IMG/VR virus record: IMGVR_UViG_3300034063_001075
Location: 1 to 64,000 of that record
Reading direction: 5' to 3' (one strand)
DNA: 64,000 nt
From: a virus
In this document: positions 50,228 to 57,908 of the stretch, one piece after another
How positions within the stretch are numbered: position 1 is the stretch's first letter
Layout of the letters: each line of letters opens with the position of its first letter
Notes under the pieces: model-generated
Told to the model about the DNA's origin: nothing
The model's database searches: none
What the model saw: the letters and a program-made list of their open reading frames with translations, nothing else
Position numbers and translations under genes: made by a program

Positions 50228-50544
50228 GAAACGGACCCTTCACTCTTGACGAGGTCTTCGACCGGATCGCCGAAATCCTCGACCTCCCCGAGGAAACGAA
50301 CGACCTCTTCAATGCGTTTCTAGACGAGGCTCCCTGCGGCGAGGAAGAGGACGAGAGTCCACTTCTTGATATCCTCCCGAACGCAGAGCAAGTCGAGGAC
50401 GGCTTCGTCTATCGCGTCTCAGTCAATGAATCGGAAAGCGGCAACACGCTAGCAAGCGCCGTCTTCCAAACAGAGGAGCAGGGCCAGCAAGCCATCGACC
50501 TTCTCCTTCTTCTCCAAGAACTCAACGAACACGGACTGCACTAA
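50224..50544 (+). CDS. Acidic protein, unknown function
   Basis: A 106-residue acidic protein starting at TTG 50224, which overlaps the previous stop. FTLDEVFDRIAEILDLPEET then GFVYRVSVNESESGNTLASA. Not recognised; the TTG start is inferred from coupling. Confidence 0.52.
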   Translation: MRNGPFTLDEVFDRIAEILDLPEETNDLFNAFLDEAPCGEEEDESPLLDILPNAEQVEDGFVYRVSVNESESGNTLASAVFQTEEQGQQAIDLLLLLQELNEHGLH

Positions 50545-50548
50545 ACTT

Positions 50549-50926
50549 ATGATACCACTGCACAACACAGTAATGGGCCAGCGATTGATTGAGGGCACGT
50601 TGCCCGACATCGCTCGCGAACTGAAAGCGCTCAACGTGAACATGAATCGGATTGCAGAAGCGTTCGAAAAGAAAGAGGTCTTTTCTTCTTCGTCCTCTTC
50701 TAGCTCTTCGGTGACTACCGTGGCGACCTGTCCGCCACCTCCGGTTTGTCCGGTTCCGGAAGGGACCTGTCCGGTCTGCGTAGTTGAAGCGCTTGTCGAA
50801 CACTTCGAAAGCATACATGGCGAGGGCGCTTGCGATTGTCGCCCCGAACCCGAGAACGAGGGATACACCTGCCCGATCTGTATCGCTCGCCTGTTTATTG
50901 ACGAGAACGATGGGAGGGAACACTGA
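50549..50926 (+). CDS. Cys-rich protein with poly-Ser linker
   Basis: A 125-residue protein: helical start (DIARELKALNVNMNRIAEAF), a run of nine Ser, then CPPPPVCPVPEGTCPVCVV and CDCRPEP then YTCPICIARLF. Pairs of C-P-x-C suggest zinc binding. Not recognised. Confidence 0.58.
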   Translation: MIPLHNTVMGQRLIEGTLPDIARELKALNVNMNRIAEAFEKKEVFSSSSSSSSSVTTVATCPPPPVCPVPEGTCPVCVVEALVEHFESIHGEGACDCRPEPENEGYTCPICIARLFIDENDGREH

Positions 50927-51123
50927 TGGAACCCAAAGAAGTCACAGAGCTAGAACGTGCGCGTCAGATGAATCACCGCCACATCAACCTCACGTTCCGC
51001 ACCGAGATTACCACCGACGACATACCGGACGCCGCGCTGTTGGGATACCTCAAGAAGCGTTCGCTGTCCGAACTGTCGCAACGCCGCACCGAGATCATCG
51101 ACGACGAAGGGAGGGGACAATGA
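50926..51123 (+). CDS. Small protein, unknown function
   Basis: A 65-residue charged protein (LTFRTEITTDDIPDAALLGY, LKKRSLSELSQRR). Shares junction bases with both neighbours. Not recognised. Confidence 0.52.
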   Translation: MEPKEVTELERARQMNHRHINLTFRTEITTDDIPDAALLGYLKKRSLSELSQRRTEIIDDEGRGQ

Positions 51124-51392
51124 TGCTAGCAGACTTTGACCCCAAACCTTTCGTGGGGTGGGCGCGGAACATGGCATCCATCCTCAAGGACGGCGGCACG
51201 TGGGCTGTGCCTATGAACCAAACAGCGTATCGCTTCGACCACAAAGCCAAGCAACTTGTCTTGGTCTATGGTCCGGAGGACGAGTTGTTTGAAAAGACCC
51301 GCTCTGTCTTTTCCGAAATTGGCTACACCGTCATCGCCGATCCCGACCGTCCTTTGGGCGGCGAGTGTCCTGCGACCATCTTCTCCATCTGA
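51120..51392 (+). CDS. Small protein, unknown function
   Basis: A 90-residue protein from ATGATG at 51120: FVGWARNMASILKDGGTWAV and YRFDHKAKQLVLVYG, then YTVIADPDRP. A compact alpha/beta fold is likely; the segment recurs in small phage proteins. Function unknown. Confidence 0.6.
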   Translation: MMLADFDPKPFVGWARNMASILKDGGTWAVPMNQTAYRFDHKAKQLVLVYGPEDELFEKTRSVFSEIGYTVIADPDRPLGGECPATIFSI

Positions 51393-51397
51393 CCACC

Positions 51398-51802
51398 ATG
51401 CACCTCTCCGAGTTACCCGACCAGACCACCCCGCTTTGCCTCTTGTATCACAACGGCACGGTCAACATGGTCAATGACCGAGAGGACACGATGGAGATTT
51501 CTCCGGTCCAGACCCTAGCTGTGGCCCAACTTATGGACCGCGATAACCTTTGGGAAAGTTTCCGAGCGAACGACAGCTTCATGCAGTTGTTCCGCTTTGT
51601 CTTTCCGGAGGAACATATCGCCCCCGAACGCAAAGCTAGCACCGGAGTGCGGCACGTGTCGGGCATGATAGTCCTGTTGGCCGCAGCTAGGCGGGATCGG
51701 CTCCGCGCTTTTCTCCGTTTCCCCGAATCCTATTTACACCCCAAGGCACAGTTAGGACTGGCCGACATGATGATAAGCCTGTCGAAACCAAGCTGTTGCT
51801 GA
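51398..51802 (+). CDS. Protein of unknown function
   Basis: A 134-residue protein, MHLSELPDQTTPLCLLYHNG and onward, with a helical middle (NLWESFRANDSFMQLFRFVF) and two Cys at the end. Not recognised. Confidence 0.55.
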   Translation: MHLSELPDQTTPLCLLYHNGTVNMVNDREDTMEISPVQTLAVAQLMDRDNLWESFRANDSFMQLFRFVFPEEHIAPERKASTGVRHVSGMIVLLAAARRDRLRAFLRFPESYLHPKAQLGLADMMISLSKPSCC

Positions 51803-51816
51803 TTTCTAAAACTCCC

Positions 51817-51825
51817 TGTGGATAA
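51817..51825 (+). promoter_or_regulatory. DnaA-box-like TGTGGATAA
   Basis: Exact copy, seven bases before ATG 51833; its flanks match those at 49444 base for base over 20 positions. Confidence 0.55.
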
Positions 51826-51832
51826 GACTACG

Positions 51833-52051
51833 ATGAACGCTGAATTTACACCCACCGCTTGCGATAAGGAGAGTTATTACATCACCGTGGGCGACTACGT
51901 TGCCCACAACCGGAAGCTTTATCGCGTTGTCCGCATATTCGAAGACCCGAGTATCGAACCTCCCGCTGGTAATACCTTTCTAGAACTTATCAGCATCAAA
52001 AACCTTTCTATCTTGGTCGTCCGTGACAACACCGTCGAAGTGCTGGAATGA
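51833..52051 (+). CDS. Small protein, unknown function
   Basis: A 72-residue protein from ATG 51833. YYITVGDYVAHNRKLYRVVR and ILVVRDNTVEVLE suggest a small beta barrel (SH3 or KOW-like). Not recognised. Confidence 0.58.
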   Translation: MNAEFTPTACDKESYYITVGDYVAHNRKLYRVVRIFEDPSIEPPAGNTFLELISIKNLSILVVRDNTVEVLE

Positions 52052-52052
52052 C

Positions 52053-52274
52053 ATGAAGCGCCACTACCTTGTTCACACTCGCGGCCACTCCTATGCGTTC
52101 ACCGCAGAAGAAGGCAAAGAGCTACAGCTTCCCCCTCGTTTGCGGAAGCGGGTCGCCGCTCACCTCAAAATTCACGATATGCTTTTGGATGAATCGGTAA
52201 CGATTTTCCAAGGCAGCACCGGAATCGTTCTTCAACGAGTCCGCCCCGATTGGAGTCACGCTTATGAAAATTAA
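52053..52274 (+). CDS. Small protein, unknown function
   Basis: A 73-residue protein, MKRHYLVHTRGHSYAFTAEE and onward, beginning one base after the previous stop. Not recognised. Confidence 0.52.
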   Translation: MKRHYLVHTRGHSYAFTAEEGKELQLPPRLRKRVAAHLKIHDMLLDESVTIFQGSTGIVLQRVRPDWSHAYEN

Positions 52275-52443
52275 AATCAACACAACCGTTGACGTCGATC
52301 CGGTGAAGTGGGTTTTGAACCGCTACGGAACGACCGTGAAGTCCGACCGCAATGTCCAGTGCCGGAAGCTAGCAGAGGAGATTCGTGAAGGCTGCTTGCG
52401 AGCCATCGATGAATATTTAGAGCAATACGACCCAAGCAAATGA
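52264..52443 (+). CDS. Small protein, unknown function
   Basis: A 59-residue protein from ATG 52264, MKIKINTTVDVDPVKWVLNR then CRKLAEEIREGCLRAIDEYL. It overlaps both neighbours by four to eleven bases. Not recognised. Confidence 0.5.
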   Translation: MKIKINTTVDVDPVKWVLNRYGTTVKSDRNVQCRKLAEEIREGCLRAIDEYLEQYDPSK

Positions 52444-52694
52444 AAACTCAACTCACCCAAGAAGAGGTATCCACCCTCCAAACGGAACACCAAGAAATGT
52501 TCGTCGCGTTGCTAGAAGCTGTGTCGGCTCTCGACCGGATCGATGAGTTGCTGTTGGAACAAACCAACAGCCCCCGCGAATGCGCCCTTGGCGAAGTGAG
52601 TCGTGGCCTCGCTGTGATTTGCCGCGTAGCCGCTCGTCACCGCGACTCCGTTTACCGCCACACCATAAGTCGTTTGGAATCAAGGGGTTCGTGA
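52440..52694 (+). CDS. Helical small protein
   Basis: An 84-residue helical protein (TLQTEHQEMFVALLEAVSAL). Not recognised. Confidence 0.52.
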   Translation: MKTQLTQEEVSTLQTEHQEMFVALLEAVSALDRIDELLLEQTNSPRECALGEVSRGLAVICRVAARHRDSVYRHTISRLESRGS

Positions 52695-52709
52695 TACTTT
52701 GATTTGCCC

Positions 52710-52718
52710 TGTGGATAA
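52710..52718 (+). promoter_or_regulatory. DnaA-box-like TGTGGATAA
   Basis: Exact copy, 43 bases before ATG 52762; followed by GTAACTG as at 54629. Confidence 0.52.
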
Positions 52719-52761
52719 GTAACTGTCAGCACACCAACCATCAACCAACACATCAACAACC

Positions 52762-53106
52762 ATGCCTAAAAAATCCGCCTCCGAAATCGCCGCTGAGAAT
52801 CTTGAGAAAGACCTCACGTCGAAATACCCGACTCCGAAGATCGTTGCCGAGTTGATCGAAAAGGAATTCATCGCGGCCCCTTCGTTGTCCCGCATCGTGA
52901 CGCAGTTGGCTTATTACGCCTTCCGCGACACGTCTGACAAGGAACGCACCGTGAAAGCGTTCAGTGACCTCATTCACTTCTGTGAAATGGCTGAGGATCA
53001 AGTCAAAGAGGGTCTCACAGCCATCGGCATTCTCAATGGCTTGGCCGAAGACTTGGTTGACACGGCAACAAAGCGGGAGGCCAACCCCTTTGCGGGGGTG
53101 AACTGA
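52762..53106 (+). CDS. Helical protein, unknown function
   Basis: A 114-residue helical protein; KIVAELIEKEFIAAPSLSRI and FSDLIHFCEMAEDQVKEGL. Forms its own unit between a DnaA-box-like element and a strong hairpin. Not recognised. Confidence 0.58.
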   Translation: MPKKSASEIAAENLEKDLTSKYPTPKIVAELIEKEFIAAPSLSRIVTQLAYYAFRDTSDKERTVKAFSDLIHFCEMAEDQVKEGLTAIGILNGLAEDLVDTATKREANPFAGVN

Positions 53107-53113
53107 TCCCGCT

Positions 53114-53168
53114 GCGGCGGAGTCGTCCGGTGGTTTTATGTCCCACTGGTTCTCCACGACTCCGCCGC
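53114..53168 (+). terminator. Long perfect hairpin after 52762 gene
   Basis: Thirteen-base arms GCGGCGGAGTCGT (53114-53126) and ACGACTCCGCCGC (53156-53168); inside, CCGGTGG can pair with CCACTGG. No T run follows. Very stable; likely an mRNA 3' end or processed RNA. Confidence 0.55.
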
Positions 53169-53210
53169 CCAACTTTCAAAATCCAACTAACCACTAACTA
53201 ACCTAGCACC

Positions 53211-53456
53211 ATGCCACTAACTAAAACTGAACTGACAAAACGCCGCCTTGAATTCTACCGAGGATACGAAGCGGATCGTGAAGAAGAAGTCGCCACGCTC
53301 AAACGTGGGCAAGACGAACTGATTAACCTCATTCGCGCTCTTGTCCTCGTTTCCCGCCGCGACGAAACGATCAACAACATCATTAAAGAACGCGAGTCGT
53401 TTGTGGATCACTCTTACGACTCCGAATGTGAGGAATACGAAAAGAAGAACAACTAA
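53211..53456 (+). CDS. Coiled-coil small protein
   Basis: An 81-residue charged helical protein (KRRLEFYRGYEADREEEVAT). The gene is preceded by ACTAACTAACCTAGCACC, repeated almost exactly before the next gene at 53474, so both share a leader. Not recognised. Confidence 0.52.
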   Translation: MPLTKTELTKRRLEFYRGYEADREEEVATLKRGQDELINLIRALVLVSRRDETINNIIKERESFVDHSYDSECEEYEKKNN

Positions 53457-53473
53457 CTAACTAACCTAGCACC

Positions 53474-54613
53474 ATGTCAACTACCGAACACAGCCACGCA
53501 ATCGTGGAATCCAGCACACCCTCGACCGCCAGCATCGATCTTTCGACGCTAACCGTTGCGGGTCTCCGCAAGCTCGCTTCTAATCGCGGGATTGGAACGG
53601 GTGGGTGGCGGGTCTCCGCGACTCGCGACCAACTCATCAACGCGATCACCCTTGGTCACGTCCCGACCCCCACGCCCGTTGCTCCGGCTCCGGCCTCCGT
53701 TGCTCCTGCTCCTGCTCCGGTCGCCCCGAGCGCTAGCACCGTGGTCTCACCTGCGATCCAACCGTCCCGACCCGCACCCGTGCTGGTTTATCCGGACGTC
53801 GATCCTAGCTTCGTCGTTTCCAAGGAGGTTGCCGAACTCGTCGATGTCGTTCTGCAAATCCCCAACGGCAAGATTCGCAACGTCCTTGTCACCGGACCTG
53901 CGGGTTGCGGCAAGACTGAGCTAGCACGTTTCTCTGCGGCTACGGGCAAAGCTCCGTTCTTTGAGTTTTCCATGCCGCTGTATCGTGAACCTCTCGACCT
54001 CTTCGGCGAGAAGTGCGTAGCGGACGGCAAGACGTTCTTCCTGCCTAGCTTGTTCATCCAAGCTTTGGAAACACCTCACGCTGTTATCCTCCTCGACGAG
54101 GTTAACCGTGTTGCTCCGCTCCTCGCCAACGGTCTGCTTCCGTTGCTCGACCACCGCAAGGAGGTTTATGTGGAAGGCCTTAACCGGATCGTCCGTGTTG
54201 CCGAGAACGTCACGTTCTTCGCCACGGCGAACATCGGCGTCGAATACACCGGAACATTCCGCCTCGACTCCGCTCTGGCCTCGCGCTTCCCGTATCGCAT
54301 TGAGGTGACCTACCTCGACCGCGAGTCCGAATCCAAGTTGCTTGCCGAGCGTTGCGGGATTACCCCCGAGGATGCTCAGATGCTAGCAACCGTGGCCGAG
54401 ACGATCCGCGCCAAATCCGCCGACTTCGGTGGAACCCTGTCGCACTCAGTCTCGACCCGCGAACTCATCGGCGCGGGGTGGCTGGTCGCTGGCGGTCTGC
54501 CTACGGGCAAGGCCCTCACGCACACCATTGTCCCCACCTTCGATCCCGAGGGTGCGGAGTCTTCGGAACGGGCACAAGTCCTTCAAACTGTTCAGCTTGT
54601 CTGTGGTCTCTGA
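53474..54613 (+). CDS. MoxR/CobS-type AAA ATPase with SAP-like domain (2)
   Basis: A 379-residue paralogue of the ATPase at 46.9 kb. Residues ~23-58 (LTVAGLRKLASNRGIGTGG then WRVSATRDQLINAI) repeat the SAP-like domain, followed by a Pro/Ala/Val-rich linker (~63-95) absent from the first. Walker A TGPAGCGKTELA (~138), Walker B VILLDEVNRVAP (~203), sensor and arginine in ATANIGVEYTGTFRLDSALA then SRFPYRIEV (~250-275). It precedes the VWA gene directly and is the likelier partner of it; two ATPases may form mixed rings or act on different targets. Confidence 0.82.
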   Translation: MSTTEHSHAIVESSTPSTASIDLSTLTVAGLRKLASNRGIGTGGWRVSATRDQLINAITLGHVPTPTPVAPAPASVAPAPAPVAPSASTVVSPAIQPSRPAPVLVYPDVDPSFVVSKEVAELVDVVLQIPNGKIRNVLVTGPAGCGKTELARFSAATGKAPFFEFSMPLYREPLDLFGEKCVADGKTFFLPSLFIQALETPHAVILLDEVNRVAPLLANGLLPLLDHRKEVYVEGLNRIVRVAENVTFFATANIGVEYTGTFRLDSALASRFPYRIEVTYLDRESESKLLAERCGITPEDAQMLATVAETIRAKSADFGGTLSHSVSTRELIGAGWLVAGGLPTGKALTHTIVPTFDPEGAESSERAQVLQTVQLVCGL

Positions 54614-54737
54614 TACCAGATAGCAACCTGTGGATAAGTAACTGAACAGAACTTTCCATCCACCCCTCGCCGGAAGGGGTAAAGCTCCCAACAGAGCATC
54701 CGGCCAACTTTCCAAAAACACCAACCAACAACTGACC
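54614..54737 (+). promoter_or_regulatory. Leader of VWA gene
   Basis: A 124-base gap with an exact TGTGGATAA at 54629-54637 and a short hairpin CCCCT/AGGGG at 54663-54679. The element is 100 bases before the VWA start, the longest spacing seen, so a transcript leader is likely. Confidence 0.45.
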
Positions 54738-56849
54738 ATGTCTCAATATTCATCATTCGCCGATTACCACCGTCAACGTGCGGCTAGCTCCGGTGCAGCT
54801 ATGAAGCGCCGTGCCTCTACTTGGTTCTACGAAGAGAAGACTGAGGACCGTAGCGACCGTAGCTGGAAGAACTACGAAGATGACGAACTCTTCGATGCCG
54901 AGGCCTACGATGGTTCCAAGTATTCAGCCTCCGCTTCCCTTGGCCGCTATTGGGGTAGCTACTCCTCCTACGGGGACTCCGATAAAAAGAAATCCAAGAA
55001 GCAGGAGAACTCCGAAAAGCTAGCTCGCTCACTCAAAGCTGTGGCGCGGTCATGCAATGCGATTCGGTCTACCGTTGGGCGCGGCAAAGACCTTTCCCTC
55101 AAGGTGAAATGGAGCAGTGGCTTTGACGGTAACAACGTCCGTCAGAATGACGTGATAGTGCTTTCGCCCGATACGATCTTACAGACCAAGGTCAAAGAGA
55201 ACTGGGACGAAGGCAAACGCTCTGACGCTCTCGTTGGTGACGCACTTACCGCCGCCGCTCAGAAACGCACGATCACTCCCTCTGTTGTGGCGGAAGCTGT
55301 ATTGGCCTCCCAAACCGACCCCGATGCCGAGACTGCCCGACTACTGTGGTCCGCTGTCGAGACGGACGTTGCCCAATCCGCCCTGCTTAACGACTACCGT
55401 GGCGCGGCTGTTTACTTTGCTGCTAGCAACGCGTTCCACTCTTCCGACGAATACCGGACAGTCGTGGAAAACTCTTTCACGGACGGTCAAACCCGCAAGT
55501 CTGATGCCGCTACCGTGGCGCTGGCTTGGAACATCCTCCACCAGAAAAAGCTAGAGCTTCCGGAGGACGTTAGAGAACTCACTGCTACTGCGATGCGTGA
55601 ATTCGCAAAAGCCAAGACGTGTCGCGATCGTTGGAACGCTTCTCTTCGCGCCGTCAAACTTCTCCGCTCGCTTGATCCCGAGCAACCTCCGCAGGAGAAC
55701 CCGCCCTCCCCACCCGAGGAAGAAAGCGCAAACCAAAACCCCAACGGGGAGGGCGGGGATGCGGAGCAGGATGCTTCCGAGGAAACTAGCGTAGTTAAAA
55801 ATGGCGCTGGGCAGATTGGTATGTCCGATCTCCTTGGCGACCTCGTTGAGAACACAACAGGTCCGGTTCAATCGAACACCCAAGACGTGGAAGAGATTGC
55901 CGAGGAAGACGAGTCGTCCCTCAACTCCCGAAACACCATCGACGATGAGTCTAGGCACACCCGTTTGCACGACCACCAACAACTAAACGGTTGCCGCTCT
56001 GCGGTTGTGGCCCCCGCAACCAAGGCCCTGCTAGCAGGTTACAACGGGTTGGTTCGCCGCCTTTCCGGCTTGGCCGATTTGTTCTCTACCGTCAACACAG
56101 TCGAATCCTACGGTCGCCGTTCCGGTGTGCTTGACGATGCCAAGCTGTGGTCCGTTCCGTCCGGTGAAACAAACGTCTTCATCCGCCGAGACGAGACAGG
56201 CGAAAAACGGGAGGTTTCAATCGCTGTGCTTGTCGATCTTTCCGGTTCGACCGGATGCCAGATAGACACGTCTTTCGGCGGTTTCGCCGACTTTAGAGAA
56301 AGTGTATCGTTCGAAGAGCGTGTAAAGCGCCTTAACAAAACGGATGAGGACTATCCGCAACACGTTCCGATTTCCGTTCATCTTAAACGGGCGGCGTCCA
56401 TCTTAACTGAGGCTCTCCGTGCTTCTGATACCAACACTGGCGTCCGCATTCAAACTTACGGACATTATTGTGGGCACGTCGAGTATTACGGCCAGACCGC
56501 CAACTTGGTTCAAGGCGACAACGGTGGCGGGACCGACGAAGCAGGTGCGCTAGCACGGACTGTCAAACACTTTACCGAAAGCGACACTCGCGATTGCCGT
56601 AAGATCGTAATCTGCATTGGGGATGGTGAGACTGATTCAGCACACCTCCGCAAGATCGTTGATGCGTCTGCCAAGCTAGGCGTCGAAGTCTATTCCATTC
56701 TTGTAGCGCATCACGAAGGGCGCATCAAACAGCACGGCGAAGTTGCCTTCGGCAAGGGCCGCTTCTGCGGTCTGTCGATTGATACCGCGAAAAACCTTCC
56801 GACTGTCCTCACTTCGTTCGTCACCCGCATCCTTTCGAAAGCCCGTTAA
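54738..56849 (+). CDS. CobT-like von Willebrand A protein
   Basis: A 703-residue protein. An N-terminal region rich in Ser/Tyr/Lys (~1-100), a helical middle (~100-310), an acidic disordered stretch (EEESANQNPNGEGGDAEQDA, ~325-345) and a C-terminal VWA domain. MIDAS: VDLSGST (D-x-S-x-S, ~497-503), GGGTDEAG (~597-604, Thr) and CIGDGETDS (~624, Asp). This order is that of CobT, the partner of CobS in cobalt chelatase, and of VWA partners of MoxR ATPases in general. No corrin gene is near, so protein remodelling or metal insertion of another kind is likelier than cobalt chelation. Confidence 0.85.
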   Translation: MSQYSSFADYHRQRAASSGAAMKRRASTWFYEEKTEDRSDRSWKNYEDDELFDAEAYDGSKYSASASLGRYWGSYSSYGDSDKKKSKKQENSEKLARSLKAVARSCNAIRSTVGRGKDLSLKVKWSSGFDGNNVRQNDVIVLSPDTILQTKVKENWDEGKRSDALVGDALTAAAQKRTITPSVVAEAVLASQTDPDAETARLLWSAVETDVAQSALLNDYRGAAVYFAASNAFHSSDEYRTVVENSFTDGQTRKSDAATVALAWNILHQKKLELPEDVRELTATAMREFAKAKTCRDRWNASLRAVKLLRSLDPEQPPQENPPSPPEEESANQNPNGEGGDAEQDASEETSVVKNGAGQIGMSDLLGDLVENTTGPVQSNTQDVEEIAEEDESSLNSRNTIDDESRHTRLHDHQQLNGCRSAVVAPATKALLAGYNGLVRRLSGLADLFSTVNTVESYGRRSGVLDDAKLWSVPSGETNVFIRRDETGEKREVSIAVLVDLSGSTGCQIDTSFGGFADFRESVSFEERVKRLNKTDEDYPQHVPISVHLKRAASILTEALRASDTNTGVRIQTYGHYCGHVEYYGQTANLVQGDNGGGTDEAGALARTVKHFTESDTRDCRKIVICIGDGETDSAHLRKIVDASAKLGVEVYSILVAHHEGRIKQHGEVAFGKGRFCGLSIDTAKNLPTVLTSFVTRILSKAR

Positions 56850-56883
56850 CCACTAACCAAGAATCCGATACCAACAAATCGTC

Positions 56884-56892
56884 CGTGGATAA
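56884..56892 (+). promoter_or_regulatory. DnaA-box-like variant CGTGGATAA
   Basis: One mismatch from the exact element, seven bases before ATG 56900. Confidence 0.45.
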
Positions 56893-56899
56893 GTATTGT

Positions 56900-57136
56900 A
56901 TGGAAACACCCACAACAACAGCCCCCGTCAACCGCACCCGAATCCCCAGCCTCGTCAACCGAGCCGCTCTACGAAAGCTGCTCCTCGACATTGCGGCTGA
57001 GGAGAAGGGCCACTTGCCGTCCTGCTATCACCTCAAGCGTGTAGCAGATTCTGTCTTCGACGAGGCCGAGGCCGCGCTCCGGACCTTCGCCCGTAACAAG
57101 GTCCGCTCCGTTAGAAAGGGAAAGACCATCCAGTAA
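56900..57136 (+). CDS. Small basic helical protein, possible histone-fold-like
   Basis: A 78-residue basic protein from ATG 56900 (METPTTTAPVNRTRIPS). Helix (LVNRAALRKLLLDIAAEE), loop, helix (VADSVFDEAEAALRTFARNK), ending VRKGKTIQ. The layout, with a central helix and closing R-K-G-K-T-I, calls to mind archaeal histones (RKTI), but the third helix is missing. Many phages carry such 'EAEAALRR' proteins. DNA binding is plausible; the histone link is speculation. Confidence 0.55.
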   Translation: METPTTTAPVNRTRIPSLVNRAALRKLLLDIAAEEKGHLPSCYHLKRVADSVFDEAEAALRTFARNKVRSVRKGKTIQ

Positions 57137-57262
57137 CCCCTTTTGACAGGGAGAGGAATTGCGGCGGCGTTTGGTTCTTTGCGCTGGTTATTTTCATTCT
57201 CCTGCTCCGTAACCGCGTAAAAGCGGAGCGCCCTGTCAACCCCTTGACTTTCACCTACCAAT
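57137..57262 (+). other. Structured noncoding gap
   Basis: A 126-base gap with nested inverted repeats: TTGACAGGG (57143-57151) against CCCTGTCAA (57231-57239), and GCTCCG (57204-57209) against CGGAGC (57224-57229). A reading frame with a membrane-like stretch crosses it but has no start. Probably a transcript-end or regulatory RNA structure. Confidence 0.4.
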
Positions 57263-57484
57263 ATGCAACCATCATACACCTACACCGTGACCTATAAAAA
57301 CTTACCGTGCTGGCATCCGGTTCGCCAAATGCACCGGAACCCCTCGTTCGATCGTGAGAACGACTGGCTCTTCGACCTGTTCTCCCGCCGCCGTCCCTTG
57401 TCTCTCTGGCAACGGCTCAAAGCCTTTGTCGCGAGGGAGTTAGCTCCGGTCTCTGATCACCTTAAACGGACTGTGGATAAGTAA
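57263..57484 (+). CDS. Small protein, unknown function
   Basis: A 73-residue protein, MQPSYTYTVTYKNLPCWHPV and onward, with Trp and Arg-rich middle. Its last codons run through the TGTGGATAA element of the next gene. Not recognised. Confidence 0.5.
   Translation: MQPSYTYTVTYKNLPCWHPVRQMHRNPSFDRENDWLFDLFSRRRPLSLWQRLKAFVARELAPVSDHLKRTVDK
57472..57480 (+). promoter_or_regulatory. DnaA-box-like TGTGGATAA
   Basis: Exact copy, eight bases before ATG 57489, inside the end of the previous gene. Confidence 0.55.
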
Positions 57485-57488
57485 CCGT

Positions 57489-57905
57489 ATGCAAACGTTC
57501 CTACCTTATCCCAACTTTCACGACTCTGCCCGAGTCCTCGACAATCGGCGTTTAGGCAAGCAACGGGTTGAGACGCTTCAGATTCTCAAAGCTCTCAGCC
57601 TCCCCACTTACGGTTGGCAAAACCACCCCGCTGTCAAAATGTGGCGCGGCTTTGAGCGGGGGCTCGCCGTCTACGGCGTAGTGATCTGCAACGAGTGGCT
57701 TCGGCGTGGTTTCAACGACACCTGCCTCGACAAGATTCGTCTGTATCTCAACGTGCATCCGACTGGGGGCACGATCCCGCCGTGGATCGACGACGAACAA
57801 TTCTGTCGGTCTCACCAATCCAATCTCATCCGAAAGGATCGCGCTCACTACGCCCCTTTCTTCCCCAACGTTCCGGACAACCTCCCGTATGTCTGGCCCA
57901 ACTGA
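57489..57905 (+). CDS. MSMEG_6728-like family protein
   Basis: A 138-residue protein: MQTFLPYPNFHDSARVLDNR RLGKQRVETLQILKAL then YGWQNHPAVKMWRGFERGL. This is the conserved start of the MSMEG_6728 family of bacteria and phages. The 'RLGKQR.E' start resembles that of pyrimidine-dimer glycosylases (T4 endonuclease V type), so DNA repair is possible, but the C-terminus differs. Function not established. Confidence 0.72.
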   Translation: MQTFLPYPNFHDSARVLDNRRLGKQRVETLQILKALSLPTYGWQNHPAVKMWRGFERGLAVYGVVICNEWLRRGFNDTCLDKIRLYLNVHPTGGTIPPWIDDEQFCRSHQSNLIRKDRAHYAPFFPNVPDNLPYVWPN

Positions 57906-57908
57906 TCT

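Noticed and set aside
46888-56849. Cobalt chelatase for cobalamin
   Set aside because: CobS- and CobT-like genes are present, but no CobN or any corrin gene was seen; the general MoxR/VWA pairing is the safer reading.
57143-57175. TTGACA as a -35 promoter box
   Set aside because: No -10-like sequence at a proper distance; the word is one arm of an inverted repeat.
57150-57290. Membrane-like reading frame in the gap before 57263
   Set aside because: No start codon in frame and it crosses nested inverted repeats.
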